64,000 bases of DNA from Pullichristensenella excrementipullorum (lineage in GTDB: Bacteria; Bacillota; Clostridia; Christensenellales; Aristaeellaceae), in contig DVOU01000008.1 in the NCBI GenBank assembly GCA_018713365.1, positions 33,646 to 97,645 on the forward strand, in the 5' to 3' direction. The notes below the pieces were generated by a model. It was not told the DNA's origin. It saw only the letters and a list, made by a program, of their open reading frames with translations, and made no database searches. Position 1 is the stretch's first letter; each line of letters begins with the position of its first letter. Shown piece after piece: positions 49,383 to 57,625 of this stretch. A program made the position numbers and the translations under genes.

Positions 49383-49550
49383 GCCGGCAGTGCCGGCGGC
49401 CAGTGCCTTTGGCTCCGGGGTGACGCCTGTCTGCCCCACGCGCAGGGGGCAGGCAGGCTGCGGTGCGTTTCGCTTGGAGCGGTGGTGGCAAGCGACGGTG
49501 CGCGGCCCACGAGCAGGGGCCGCGCGCCTGCGTGGGTTTTGGGGGGCGAC
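49383..49550 (+). repeat. Twin-hairpin repeat element, copy C
   Basis: GCCGGC-AGT-GCCGGC hairpin at 49383-49397, hairpin 1 with arms 49425-49437 and 49446-49458 (loop ACGCGCAG), hairpin 2 with arms 49497-49508 and 49517-49528 (loop ACGAGCAG). Offsets (42 and 72 bases) equal those in copies A and B. It fills most of the gap 49319-49663, where I see no gene. Confidence 0.85.
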
Positions 49551-49663
49551 GAACGTCCGCCTGCGGCAGTTTTTGGGGGCTGGGCAGAGGCACGGTGGCT
49601 TTTCGGGGAATGGGTGGGGACGGGGCGGGCAAGTGGGTGCGCGGTAGGCGGGTTTTTTATGGG

Positions 49664-50536
49664 TCAGCGGGTGGGGCGGGCGTGCAGCAGTTGACCGGCC
49701 ATGTGTTCCATGCCGAACCACTTGGTGTAGTGCGGGCATTTGGCGAGGAAGAGGTAGTAGATGTTGAGGTCGGCGCCGGTGAGGGTCTCGAAATTGCCCT
49801 GACCTTTGGAGATGACCACGTCCGCCGTTTGCATCGCCTCGCGGGCCTCGTCGCCGAGCAGTTCCAGCTGCGTGCCGCCGATGTTGGAGCCGTTGCCGAC
49901 GATCTTTGCCACGCGGTCGAGGCCCACGGCGCGGGCGTCCTCGGCGGTGACGTCGTTGAGTACGTCCTCGCCGCGCACCAGCGCTGTGATGGTCAGCGCC
50001 GGGTTTTCGCGCTTCATCTCCTCCATCAGCAGCATATCCAGCACCACCTCGCCGCAGTTGTCGCAGGCGTAGACCAGGTGGCGGGCGGAGCGCACGTCGG
50101 CGCGCAGTTCGTCAAGCACCGGCGTGCCCACGGCCTTTTCGTCCGGGGTGAGCAGCATATTTGCAAGGCGCGCGTCGTCGATCTGTTTGAGGATGCCGAA
50201 ATCTATGTAGTTGCCGGCCATGGCCATCCACACGGCCAGTTTGAACGGGTCGGGCGCGCCGCGGAGCTTTTCGCGCAGTTCCGGCAGGCGGGAGAGCATC
50301 ATATCGTTGTAGCGGCGCTTGAGTTCGGCGTAGTTGTCGCGCTCGGGAAAGCGCGCGGCGTAGAGCTTTTGCAGCTTCGCGGTGGGCACGGGCGAAGCCA
50401 GCGACGGGTCGGCATCGGCCAGCACGCGGCAGACTTCGCGCATGAACGCCGCCTTGCGCGCCTCGTCCTGGTGGTCCTTGACCAGCGACCAGTGGTGATC
50501 GAACATGCAGTACAGGCACTCGCTGTAAAGTTGCAT
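49664..50536 (-). CDS. DUF89/ARMT1-like damage-control phosphatase
   Basis: The 290-residue protein fits the DUF89 family: an N-terminal CLYC pair, YACDNCGEVVLDMLLMEEM (metal-binding Asp-Asn and Glu), LVRGEDVLNDVTAEDA and the ISKGQGNFETL motif. Family members are metal-dependent phosphatases thought to remove damaged sugar phosphates or similar metabolites. The ATG has an AGGGATATGT stretch upstream and an extended -10 promoter (TGG-TATAAT at about 50557-50565, minus). Confidence 0.92.
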   Translation of the reverse strand: MQLYSECLYCMFDHHWSLVKDHQDEARKAAFMREVCRVLADADPSLASPVPTAKLQKLYAARFPERDNYAELKRRYNDMMLSRLPELREKLRGAPDPFKLAVWMAMAGNYIDFGILKQIDDARLANMLLTPDEKAVGTPVLDELRADVRSARHLVYACDNCGEVVLDMLLMEEMKRENPALTITALVRGEDVLNDVTAEDARAVGLDRVAKIVGNGSNIGGTQLELLGDEAREAMQTADVVISKGQGNFETLTGADLNIYYLFLAKCPHYTKWFGMEHMAGQLLHARPTR

Positions 50537-50577
50537 ACATATCCCTCCATGCCACCATTATACCAGCGCCGGGGGCA

Positions 50578-51180
50578 AAGGAAAAGCCCCCTTGCGTGAA
50601 ATGCGTGCAATGCGCGAAGGGGTGGCGCGGCAAAGCGTAGAAAAGCCCCCGCGAAACGCGCAAATGGGCGGCGGCAGGGCGGAAAAGCCCCGCGAGACAC
50701 GCGAAAGCACGGTGGGGCGGCGCGGCAGCGCGGAAAAGCCACGCGAAACCACGCAAATGGGCGGCGAGCCAGCGCGGAAAAGCCCCGCGAGACACGCGAA
50801 AGCACGGCGCGGCGGGGCGGAAAAGCCACGCGAGACACGCGAAAGCACGGTGGGTGCGGAAAAGCCCCGCGAAACGCACGAATGGGCGGCATGGCAGCGC
50901 GGAAAAGCCCCGCGAAACCACGCAAATGGGCGGCGAAGCGCGGAAAAACGCCGCGAAACGCGCGAAAGCACGGCGGGGCGGCGCGAAAAAGCCCCCTGCG
51001 AGGCGCACGAATGGGCGGTGTAGCGGTGCGCGGAAAATATCCCGCAAAACCACGCGAATGGGCGGCAGGCGGAAAAGCCCCGCGAAACGCGCGGGTGGGC
51101 GTCGAAGCGCGGAAAGCCCCTCCGCGAAACGCGCGAATGGGTGGAAAAAGCCCCCTCCCGCGAAATGCGCGGAAGAGGGC
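50578..51180. repeat. Degenerate tandem array of about 14 units
   Basis: Units of roughly 35-55 bp share the core GCGGAAAAGCCCCGCGAAAC. Each then ends in one of two tails: ACGCAAATGGGCGGC type or ACGCGAAAGCACGG type. Most cores can fold into a small CGCGG/CCGCG hairpin. No two units are identical and there are no unique spacers, so it is not CRISPR. Frames on the minus strand stay open and give repeating Phe/Arg/Ala-rich peptides, but there is no ribosome site. The stretch is otherwise empty of genes. Confidence 0.85.
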
Positions 51181-51194
51181 GAACGAATGTGTGT

Positions 51195-52460
51195 TTACGC
51201 CTTTTCGGACGCGGCGCGCAGCTGCGCCTCCGGGTCCTTGCGCTTGCTGACGGCGCTCCAGGCGTGCATGACCAGGGCGACAGCGATGACGCCGTAGGAG
51301 ATGAACACGCGGAAGTACTCGCCGATGGCGGCGTCGCCGAACACGGTACGGCCCGCGCCGGAGACGACGATGAACAACAGGTGGAACAGCAGCGCGCCAA
51401 GCAGCGCCTGACCGTTCGAAGCCTTGACGATGGACGCGCCGCCCACGAGGATGGCCGCGCCCGCGTAGAGGCCGACCTGCTCATGCGCGCCATAGGTCTG
51501 CAACGAGCCGAGGTTCTGCGCGAAGATCAGGTGGCCAAGGCCAGCCAGCACGGTGGAGAAGATGATGGCGATGATGCGCGTCTTGTCCACGTTGATGCCC
51601 GCGGCGTTGGCGACCACGCGGTTCTGGCCGACGGCGCGGAACTGCTGGCCGAGGCGGGTTTTCATGATGACCACGTTGAACAGGCACAGCAGGCCGACCA
51701 CCAGGAAGGTGACCACCGGCACGCGCACGAGGAAGAAGATCTCGTTCACAGCCGGGAACTGCACGGCGATGACGCAGGCGGCCAGAACCGCCTCGACGAC
51801 GATCAGGCGGCGCAGCGTAGCACTCTTGCGCAGGTAGAGGATGACCATCACCACGGTGATGAGGCCCGCGAACAGGTACAGCGCCGGCGCGAACTCCAGC
51901 GACCACAGGTTATCCAGCGCCTTGCGGATGCCGGTGGGGCCGGACATATCCAGCGTGTTGGCAACGCCCGTGGAGCCCTTGATGACCAGGCCGTCGGTGT
52001 GCAGGGGGATGAGGTTGCCGAAGATGAAGAGGAAGAGCAGCTGGTAAAGACCGTTGGCAAAGTAGCCGAGGATCATACCGCCGATCATTTCCTGACCCTT
52101 CATCTTGTTGAGCAGCTTGCCGATGAGGAAGCCGAACAGCGAGGCGATGGGAATGGTCATCAGCGCGGCGACGAGGAAGCCGCCGATGCCGGGGATCTGC
52201 CACTCCAACACCCAGAGGATGGCGATCTGCGCCGCCATCGCGCCGATGGTGATGGCGAAGTTGATGCCCATGCCGGCGACGATGGGGATGATCAGCGACA
52301 ACACGATGAAGGCGTTGCGCGCCAGACGGTTGACCAGCTCCATGGCCACGTAGGCGGGCGTTTCACCCGAGAGGATGAAGCAGACGGCGCAGAGGATGAT
52401 GAAGATGACGGTGACGATGTTTTGACGCACCCACTCGCCGATCGAACGTTTGTTAGCCAC
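51195..52460 (-). CDS. ABC transporter permease, sugar/nucleoside (BPD_transp_2) type
   Basis: The 421-residue membrane protein has about ten helices and the family cues FAITIGAMAAQIA, MKGQEMIGGMILGYFANGL, RLGQQFRAVGQNRVVANAAG and GAAILVGGASIVKASNGQAL. It is the second permease of the import system. Start GTG 52460 was chosen for its spacing to GGGAGG; it overlaps the end of the upstream permease by 8 bases. The C-terminus is charged and cytoplasmic (SKRKDPEAQLRAASEKA). Confidence 0.92.
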   Translation of the reverse strand: MANKRSIGEWVRQNIVTVIFIILCAVCFILSGETPAYVAMELVNRLARNAFIVLSLIIPIVAGMGINFAITIGAMAAQIAILWVLEWQIPGIGGFLVAALMTIPIASLFGFLIGKLLNKMKGQEMIGGMILGYFANGLYQLLFLFIFGNLIPLHTDGLVIKGSTGVANTLDMSGPTGIRKALDNLWSLEFAPALYLFAGLITVVMVILYLRKSATLRRLIVVEAVLAACVIAVQFPAVNEIFFLVRVPVVTFLVVGLLCLFNVVIMKTRLGQQFRAVGQNRVVANAAGINVDKTRIIAIIFSTVLAGLGHLIFAQNLGSLQTYGAHEQVGLYAGAAILVGGASIVKASNGQALLGALLFHLLFIVVSGAGRTVFGDAAIGEYFRVFISYGVIAVALVMHAWSAVSKRKDPEAQLRAASEKA

Positions 52461-54357
52461 GCGAGCCACCTCCCGCCTTGGTCAGCGCATAGAGTATGAT
52501 GCCGTTGGAGATCAGTATGCGCATGGTTTCCGAAATCGTCGACTGGGGCACCAGCGCGTTGGCCACCGGCATGCCCAGCGTCAAAACGCCCTGGAAGAGG
52601 AAGGCGCCGATGATGACGTGGCTGATCTTCGCCCGCGACACGCTCGCGCCGCCGATGAGGATGGCCGAGGCGGCGATGAAGCCCATCTGCCTCGGGGCGG
52701 TGTAGAGCTGCATGAAGCCGTAGCTCTGGCTGTAGACGATGATGCCCACCGCGCCCAGCATGGTCGAAAGCGTGGTGCCGATGATGCGCATCTTGTTGAC
52801 GGAGATGCCCGTGGCCTCGGCAAAGCGCGGGTTGTTGCCCACCGCCTGCATGGCCACGCCCGTCTTGGAGCGGCTGAACATCCACATCAGGAAGCAGCAC
52901 AGCGCCATGAAGAGGATCAGGCCCGTCGGCACCGTGAAGGAGCCGATGTCAAAGGCCAGGAAGTCGTTGAGGATGTGGCGGTAAGCGCCGTCCAGCGTCA
53001 AGGTCGCGCGCAGGCCGCGGCCAAGGGGCCAGCGCAGCTTGTCGGACTGGAAGGGCAGAAGCAGCCAGGCGATACACATCAGGGAGATGATCGAGTAGCC
53101 CACATAGGTGGTGACCGACATCTCGCTGCCCTTGAGGCGGTTGAGCAGCGCGCCGTAGGCCATGCCCACCAAGGCCGCGATCAGGCAGCCGACGACGATG
53201 GCGAAGAGGAAGCCCGGCAGGCCCGAGAAGCCAAACTCGATGCACAGAAGGCCGCCCACCAGACCGCCGACGATGCCCAGCGGCAAACCGAGGTTCAAGC
53301 CGATGCCGCACTGGATGCCCGGCAGCATGGCCAGCACCAGCACGCTGTTCATCGCCATGCGCACCACGGCGTTGGACAAAAGCGTGGTCAGGGACAGATC
53401 GTAGATCACCGCCAGCACGCACAGAAGCATGAAGAAGCAGGTGATGATCATGCGCGGCACGCCCAGCGCCTTCAAAAGCGACTTGGCGAAGAACACCATG
53501 ACCGCGACCAGCGCCAGCGCCACGCCCACGGTGATGAGGTCGTCGCCGTAGCGGGTCACCCAGGAGATGAAGCCGGCGTTGCCGAACTCATTGAGGCGAT
53601 CGTACTGGCTTTCATAGGTATCGCCGCGCTGATAGAGCAGCGATTCGATGGTGGGCTTGAGGGTCTCCAGCGCCGCGTCGGAGAGGTCGGGGGAGACGCC
53701 CTGCAGGGCCGCGCTGAGGGCGACGTACTTTTCGTCCACCACGGCGGAAAGGGCGTTCATCTCCTCGGTGGCCACGAAGCCGGACATGTCCACTTCGGGC
53801 TCCTCATCCTCGAGCATCATCTCGTCCTCGGACATCTCCATGTCCATGGCGGCCTCCGCGTCGGCGGGGGCGGCTTCGAGGATCTCTTCTTCGGCGGTGT
53901 CCTCGACGGGGGCCTGCGCGAGCATCTTCTCGGCGTAGGCGGCCTCATCCTTGTCGGTCTGTTCGCCCAAGGCGCGCTGCGCCGCAAGCATATCGGCCAC
54001 AGCGGGGATGAGGGCGGAGGTGTCCACGGTGTCGAGGTCCACTTCGATGGTCATGTTGGCCACGCGCTCGGTGGCTTCGGCCTCGGCCGCGGCCACGGCT
54101 TCGCGGATCGCGGCAAGTCCGCCGCCGGCGGCTTTGGCCGCTTCGCGGGCGGCCTCGATCTCGGCCTCGATGAGGGCTTCCTTGGAGCCTTCGCCGGCCG
54201 TGGTCAGAAGCGCGGTGAGGCGCATATCGCTGAGCATCTGCTCGCCCGAGGCGCTGGTGCGGTTGACAACGCCGAACGCGCCGCCGGCGATAAGCACGAT
54301 CGCCGCCACCAGCAGGGCGATAAAGGCGATCTTTTGCGACTTGGAAAGGCTATTCAT
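52453..54357 (-). CDS. ABC transporter permease with a large acidic extracytoplasmic insert
   Basis: The 634-residue protein has the same permease core as the next gene (VGNNPRFAEATGISVNKMRI, AAPRQMGF-like loop, ILIGGASVSRAKISHVII), but an insert of about 230 residues lies between the first helix (about 10-30) and the second (about 270). The insert is helical and very acidic, with an Asp/Glu/Met-rich stretch (DMEMSEDEMMLEDEEPEVD). Family permeases usually have 300-400 residues. The insert may contact the binding protein or ligand outside the cell. ATG 54357 overlaps the ATPase end by 8 bases. Confidence 0.9.
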   Translation of the reverse strand: MNSLSKSQKIAFIALLVAAIVLIAGGAFGVVNRTSASGEQMLSDMRLTALLTTAGEGSKEALIEAEIEAAREAAKAAGGGLAAIREAVAAAEAEATERVANMTIEVDLDTVDTSALIPAVADMLAAQRALGEQTDKDEAAYAEKMLAQAPVEDTAEEEILEAAPADAEAAMDMEMSEDEMMLEDEEPEVDMSGFVATEEMNALSAVVDEKYVALSAALQGVSPDLSDAALETLKPTIESLLYQRGDTYESQYDRLNEFGNAGFISWVTRYGDDLITVGVALALVAVMVFFAKSLLKALGVPRMIITCFFMLLCVLAVIYDLSLTTLLSNAVVRMAMNSVLVLAMLPGIQCGIGLNLGLPLGIVGGLVGGLLCIEFGFSGLPGFLFAIVVGCLIAALVGMAYGALLNRLKGSEMSVTTYVGYSIISLMCIAWLLLPFQSDKLRWPLGRGLRATLTLDGAYRHILNDFLAFDIGSFTVPTGLILFMALCCFLMWMFSRSKTGVAMQAVGNNPRFAEATGISVNKMRIIGTTLSTMLGAVGIIVYSQSYGFMQLYTAPRQMGFIAASAILIGGASVSRAKISHVIIGAFLFQGVLTLGMPVANALVPQSTISETMRILISNGIILYALTKAGGGSRG

Positions 54358-55963
54358 GCGCGCCTTCGCCTCCCTTCGTGGGTTTGATGCCGGACATGGC
54401 AAGGCCGAAATCCGCGTCGGAGGCGTCCGGCGCGAGTATGTCGACCACCTTGCCCTCGGCGATGATGGCGATGCGGTCGCTGATGGAGCGCAGCTCCTGC
54501 AATTCCGAGGAGACCATGACGATGGTCATGCCCTGTTCGCGGTTGAGCTTGACCAGCGTTTCCAGCACCAGCTTCTTGGCGCCGATGTCGATGCCGCGGG
54601 TCGGCTCGGAGACGAAGAGGAACTTGGGGTTCATCGTCAGCGCCCGCGCCACGCACACCTTCTGCTGGTTGCCGCCGGAGAGCGTGCCCGCCGCCTGGCG
54701 GGAGGAGGTGCAGCGGATGTCCAGATCGTGGATCATCTTTTTGGCGTGATCGCGCACCTTCTTGCCGTCCTTGGTGGTGATGAAGGCGACCTTGTGGAGG
54801 AAATCGCCGTTGATCTGCATGGCGTTGAAGGCGATGTTGTCCTCGATGGACTGATCGAGCAGCAGGCCCACGCCGCGCCGGTCTTCGGAGACCATGGCCA
54901 TGCCGCTTTTCAGGGCGTTGGCCGCGTCGTTGAGGGGCAGCGGCTGCCCAAAGAACTCGATCTTGTCGGCGGCGGCGGGATAGAGGCCCATGATGCCGTT
55001 GGGGATGCCGATCTTGCCCTGACCGGCCAGGCCGCCCACGCCGAGGATCTCGCCTTCGCGCACGTCGAGGTCCACGCCCTTGACGTCCTCGCCGGGCATA
55101 TCGACGATAAGGTTCTTTATGGAAAGGGCGATGTTGGCGTTGGCGTTTTCCGCCTTCGGCGTGGCGGTGACCACGGCTTCGCCCTTGCGTCCGATCATCA
55201 GCTCCGCAAGCTCGACCAGAGAGGTCTTGCCCTTTTCGCGGGTGGCGGCCAGTTTGCCGTCGCGCAGGATGGTGATGTTGTCGGCGGCGGCCATGACTTC
55301 ATCCAGACGGTGGGTGATGAAGATGATGGCGATGCCGCTCTTGGCGATCTGTTTCATGACGGAGAGCAGCGTTTCCGCCTCGGACTCCGTCAGAACGGCG
55401 GTCGGCTCATCAAACACCAGCAGGCGAATGCCCTTTTTGTCGATCTCGCGGGCGATCTCGACGAACTGCATGTAGCCGACCGGCAGGCCCTTGACCAGCG
55501 TGTTCTCGTCCAGAGTCATGCCCACGCTGTCCAGCGCCTTGCGGGCGTCCTGACGCATGGCGGGCATGTCGAGGTTTTCCAGATTCTTCAGGCGCAGCAC
55601 CTTGCTGAGGATGCTGGGCCGGGTGATCTCGCGGTTCAATTTGATGTTCTCGGTGATGGTGAAGCCCGGCAGGAGCATGAACTCCTGATGCACCATGCCG
55701 ATGCCCGCGTTCATGGCGTCGTTGGGCGAAAGGATATTCGCCTTTTCGCCGCCTATGAGCACTTCGCCGTCGAAGCCGCCGGTGGAATGGATGACCGGCA
55801 TGCCGAACAGCACGTTCATCAGCGTGGATTTTCCCGCGCCGTTTTCACCAAGCAGCGCGTGGATCTCGCCGGGGCGCACCGACAGCGACACGTCCGAGAG
55901 TACGGTGGTCTCGCCGTATCGCTTGGTTATGTTTTTCATTTCCAGCACGTATTCTGCGCCCAA
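54350..55963 (-). CDS. ABC transporter ATP-binding protein, two nucleotide-binding domains (RbsA/MglA type)
   Basis: The 537-residue protein has two ATPase domains. The first has Walker A GENGAGKST, Q-loop VHQEFML, and Walker B LLVFDEPTAVL. The second has a degenerate Walker A (GLAGQGKIG), an intact signature LSGGNQQKV and Walker B FLFVSEPTRGID. One strong and one weak site is normal for sugar and nucleoside importers of this class. The start was set at TTG 55963 (MGAEYVLEMKNITKRYGE) because GGGAGG lies 8 bases upstream; no ATG has a ribosome site. Confidence 0.93.
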   Translation of the reverse strand: MGAEYVLEMKNITKRYGETTVLSDVSLSVRPGEIHALLGENGAGKSTLMNVLFGMPVIHSTGGFDGEVLIGGEKANILSPNDAMNAGIGMVHQEFMLLPGFTITENIKLNREITRPSILSKVLRLKNLENLDMPAMRQDARKALDSVGMTLDENTLVKGLPVGYMQFVEIAREIDKKGIRLLVFDEPTAVLTESEAETLLSVMKQIAKSGIAIIFITHRLDEVMAAADNITILRDGKLAATREKGKTSLVELAELMIGRKGEAVVTATPKAENANANIALSIKNLIVDMPGEDVKGVDLDVREGEILGVGGLAGQGKIGIPNGIMGLYPAAADKIEFFGQPLPLNDAANALKSGMAMVSEDRRGVGLLLDQSIEDNIAFNAMQINGDFLHKVAFITTKDGKKVRDHAKKMIHDLDIRCTSSRQAAGTLSGGNQQKVCVARALTMNPKFLFVSEPTRGIDIGAKKLVLETLVKLNREQGMTIVMVSSELQELRSISDRIAIIAEGKVVDILAPDASDADFGLAMSGIKPTKGGEGAHE

Positions 55964-55992
55964 TGCGTGTTCCTCCCTTGAAGCGGGGAATC

Positions 55993-56020
55993 GGCCCGCC
56001 TCCCCAAGAAGAGGCGGGCC
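55993..56020 (-). terminator. Hairpin between binding-protein and ATPase genes
   Basis: Perfect 10-bp arms GGCCCGCCTC and complement (55993-56002, 56011-56020) with no T run after it on the minus strand. Such hairpins often protect the binding-protein mRNA and lower expression of the downstream transporter genes. Confidence 0.65.
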
Positions 56021-56042
56021 GTTTTCTACCCGGGAATGTTCT

Positions 56043-57203
56043 TTAGGCCGCGGCGTCCTCAACGAGGTAGTCGTTGAAGTCCACGGGGGTGAGCATCACG
56101 GTGTAGTAGTTGTCGAAGGTGGTGCCTTCGGCGTTGGTGTAGTTCTCGATGGTGGCAACGCCCTCGCCGTAGGTCTCCACGAACAGGTTGTTCAGGGCCT
56201 CAGCGTCGTTGCGCTCGGTGATGGTGCCCTCGATCCAGGCCTTGGCATACTCGAAGCCAACGTTGACCAGAGCCATGTTCACCGGATGCGGCCAGGTGGA
56301 GAAGCGGCCCACGGCGTCATGCTCGGCAAGAGCAGCGGCGATCGCCTGCAGGGCGGCCTCGTCGTCAGCGCCGATCTCGAACTCCAGGCCCAAGGTGGCC
56401 GGGAAGGCGTGATACGGGCTCGGGCAGCAGGGCTGCGGATAGTAGGCGTTGGGCTGATCCAGCACGGCGGTCTGCAGGGCTTCCTGCATGCCGCAGTTGG
56501 TGGTGAAGAAGGCGACCTTCTTGCCCTCGTACTTGGCCAGCTGCTGCGGCACATCCTCGAGGATGAACTGCTGGGAAGCGGTGGCGCCGGCCTCAGCGGT
56601 CGGGTCGGGAGCGGTGACGTCCACGAACTCGATGCCCAGAGCGGCGGCGTTCTCGACCATCAGGTCATGACGGCCGACGATCAGCTCCATGGCCATGTGG
56701 CGCGGGAAGGAGTAGTGGATGAACACTTCGATGCCCCAGTTGGCGCAGGTCTCCATGATGGAGTCGCCCTGCTTGATCTCGTCGGCGTACATGACGATGT
56801 CGGCAGCCTCGGCGATGACGGCCGGGTCTTCCTGCGGCACGCCCGCGATGAAGAGGATGTCGTCGCGGCCCATCTCACGGATGGCGTTGAAGGCGGGGGT
56901 GGCGCCCGGCACGGCCTGGCACATCACGATGGCCTTCACGTCGGGGTCGGCGGCGAACGCCGTCAGCTTGGCGATGGTGGTCTCCTGCTCGGCCATGAAC
57001 TGGTCCGGGTAGGTGTCGGTGATGACGTTGTCAGGATACTTCTCCTTGAGAGCCTCGGCGGCGCGGAACTCTTCCTCGCCCTGGGAGGTGGTGCCGGTCA
57101 TGATGGCGATCTTCCAGTTGGCGGCTTCCTCGGCGGAAGCGATGCCAGCGAAGGCGACCAGAACGACCGTCAGCGCCAGGAGCATGCAAAGCAGTTTCTT
57201 CAT
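56043..57203 (-). CDS. Exported solute-binding protein (DUF3798 type)
   Basis: The 386-residue product has a signal peptide (MKKLLCMLLALTVVLVAFAG, then ASA cleavage) and a periplasmic-binding-protein-like fold (WKIAIMTGTTSQGEEEFRAA, IVMCQAVPGATPAFNAIREM, ILFIAGVPQEDPAVIAEAAD). I recognise the family as DUF3798, found before sugar-type ABC genes in Clostridia; the ligand is unknown. The signal lacks a lipobox Cys, unusual for a Gram-positive binding protein. It is the first gene of the ABC operon, with a strong promoter and a 100-base leader. GGGGGAT lies before the ATG. Confidence 0.88.
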   Translation of the reverse strand: MKKLLCMLLALTVVLVAFAGIASAEEAANWKIAIMTGTTSQGEEEFRAAEALKEKYPDNVITDTYPDQFMAEQETTIAKLTAFAADPDVKAIVMCQAVPGATPAFNAIREMGRDDILFIAGVPQEDPAVIAEAADIVMYADEIKQGDSIMETCANWGIEVFIHYSFPRHMAMELIVGRHDLMVENAAALGIEFVDVTAPDPTAEAGATASQQFILEDVPQQLAKYEGKKVAFFTTNCGMQEALQTAVLDQPNAYYPQPCCPSPYHAFPATLGLEFEIGADDEAALQAIAAALAEHDAVGRFSTWPHPVNMALVNVGFEYAKAWIEGTITERNDAEALNNLFVETYGEGVATIENYTNAEGTTFDNYYTVMLTPVDFNDYLVEDAAA

Positions 57204-57300
57204 GAATGATCCCCCTTAACGTTTTTTCCCTATCTTGCAACGGGCTTGCGCCCGAAAGGGCTTAAATGAGGCGCCATATAAACGAAAAAACATTGTTTGT

Positions 57301-57329
57301 ATTATAGCAGACTTATGGCGCTTTTGCAA
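57301..57329 (-). promoter_or_regulatory. Promoter of the ABC operon
   Basis: Minus strand TTGCAA (57324-57329), 17 bases, TATAAT (57301-57306). The gap 57204-57625 holds this, a GGGCTT/AAGCCC-type leader hairpin and the dipeptidase promoter; I see nothing else. Confidence 0.8.
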
Positions 57330-57536
57330 GCGCAAATTGCAGTTTGGGCGCGAAAGAAATTCACCTTTTACACAAAAACCACGGACATGGCGGTTTTTTG
57401 CCTGCGCCATGAAGCCCGCGTTTGCACGGCATGGCAAGCATTTTCAGGCTTTCCCACGCGCGCGGGCGATCGGGAAAAACGCATGGGGCGATGCGATTTT
57501 CACAAAAAAGTAATATTATTGCTCCCCTGGACGCGC

Positions 57537-57565
57537 TTGCGGCGGGCGCGGGAAAGGCGTATAAT
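57537..57565 (+). promoter_or_regulatory. Promoter of the dipeptidase gene
   Basis: TTGCGG (57537-57542), 17 bases, TATAAT (57560-57565). Confidence 0.75.
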
Positions 57566-57625
57566 CCGGCCAGACCGCGCGCGGCGCGGCCCACGAACGA
57601 AAATATATGCGCCGGAGGCGAGGAT

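Noticed and set aside
50578..51180. CRISPR array
   Set aside because: Units are degenerate, unit length varies, there are no unique spacers of constant size, and no cas genes are present.
50112..51493. Repetitive minus-strand peptide frames (FRGFSALPRRPFAW-like) through the tandem array
   Set aside because: Two frames are open at once, there is no ribosome site, and the frames run into the genes on both sides in wrong phase; best explained as a non-coding array.
57204..57300. Purine riboswitch before the ABC operon
   Set aside because: A TATATGG stretch resembles the start of the motif, but the conserved three-way-junction segments and loop pairs are missing.
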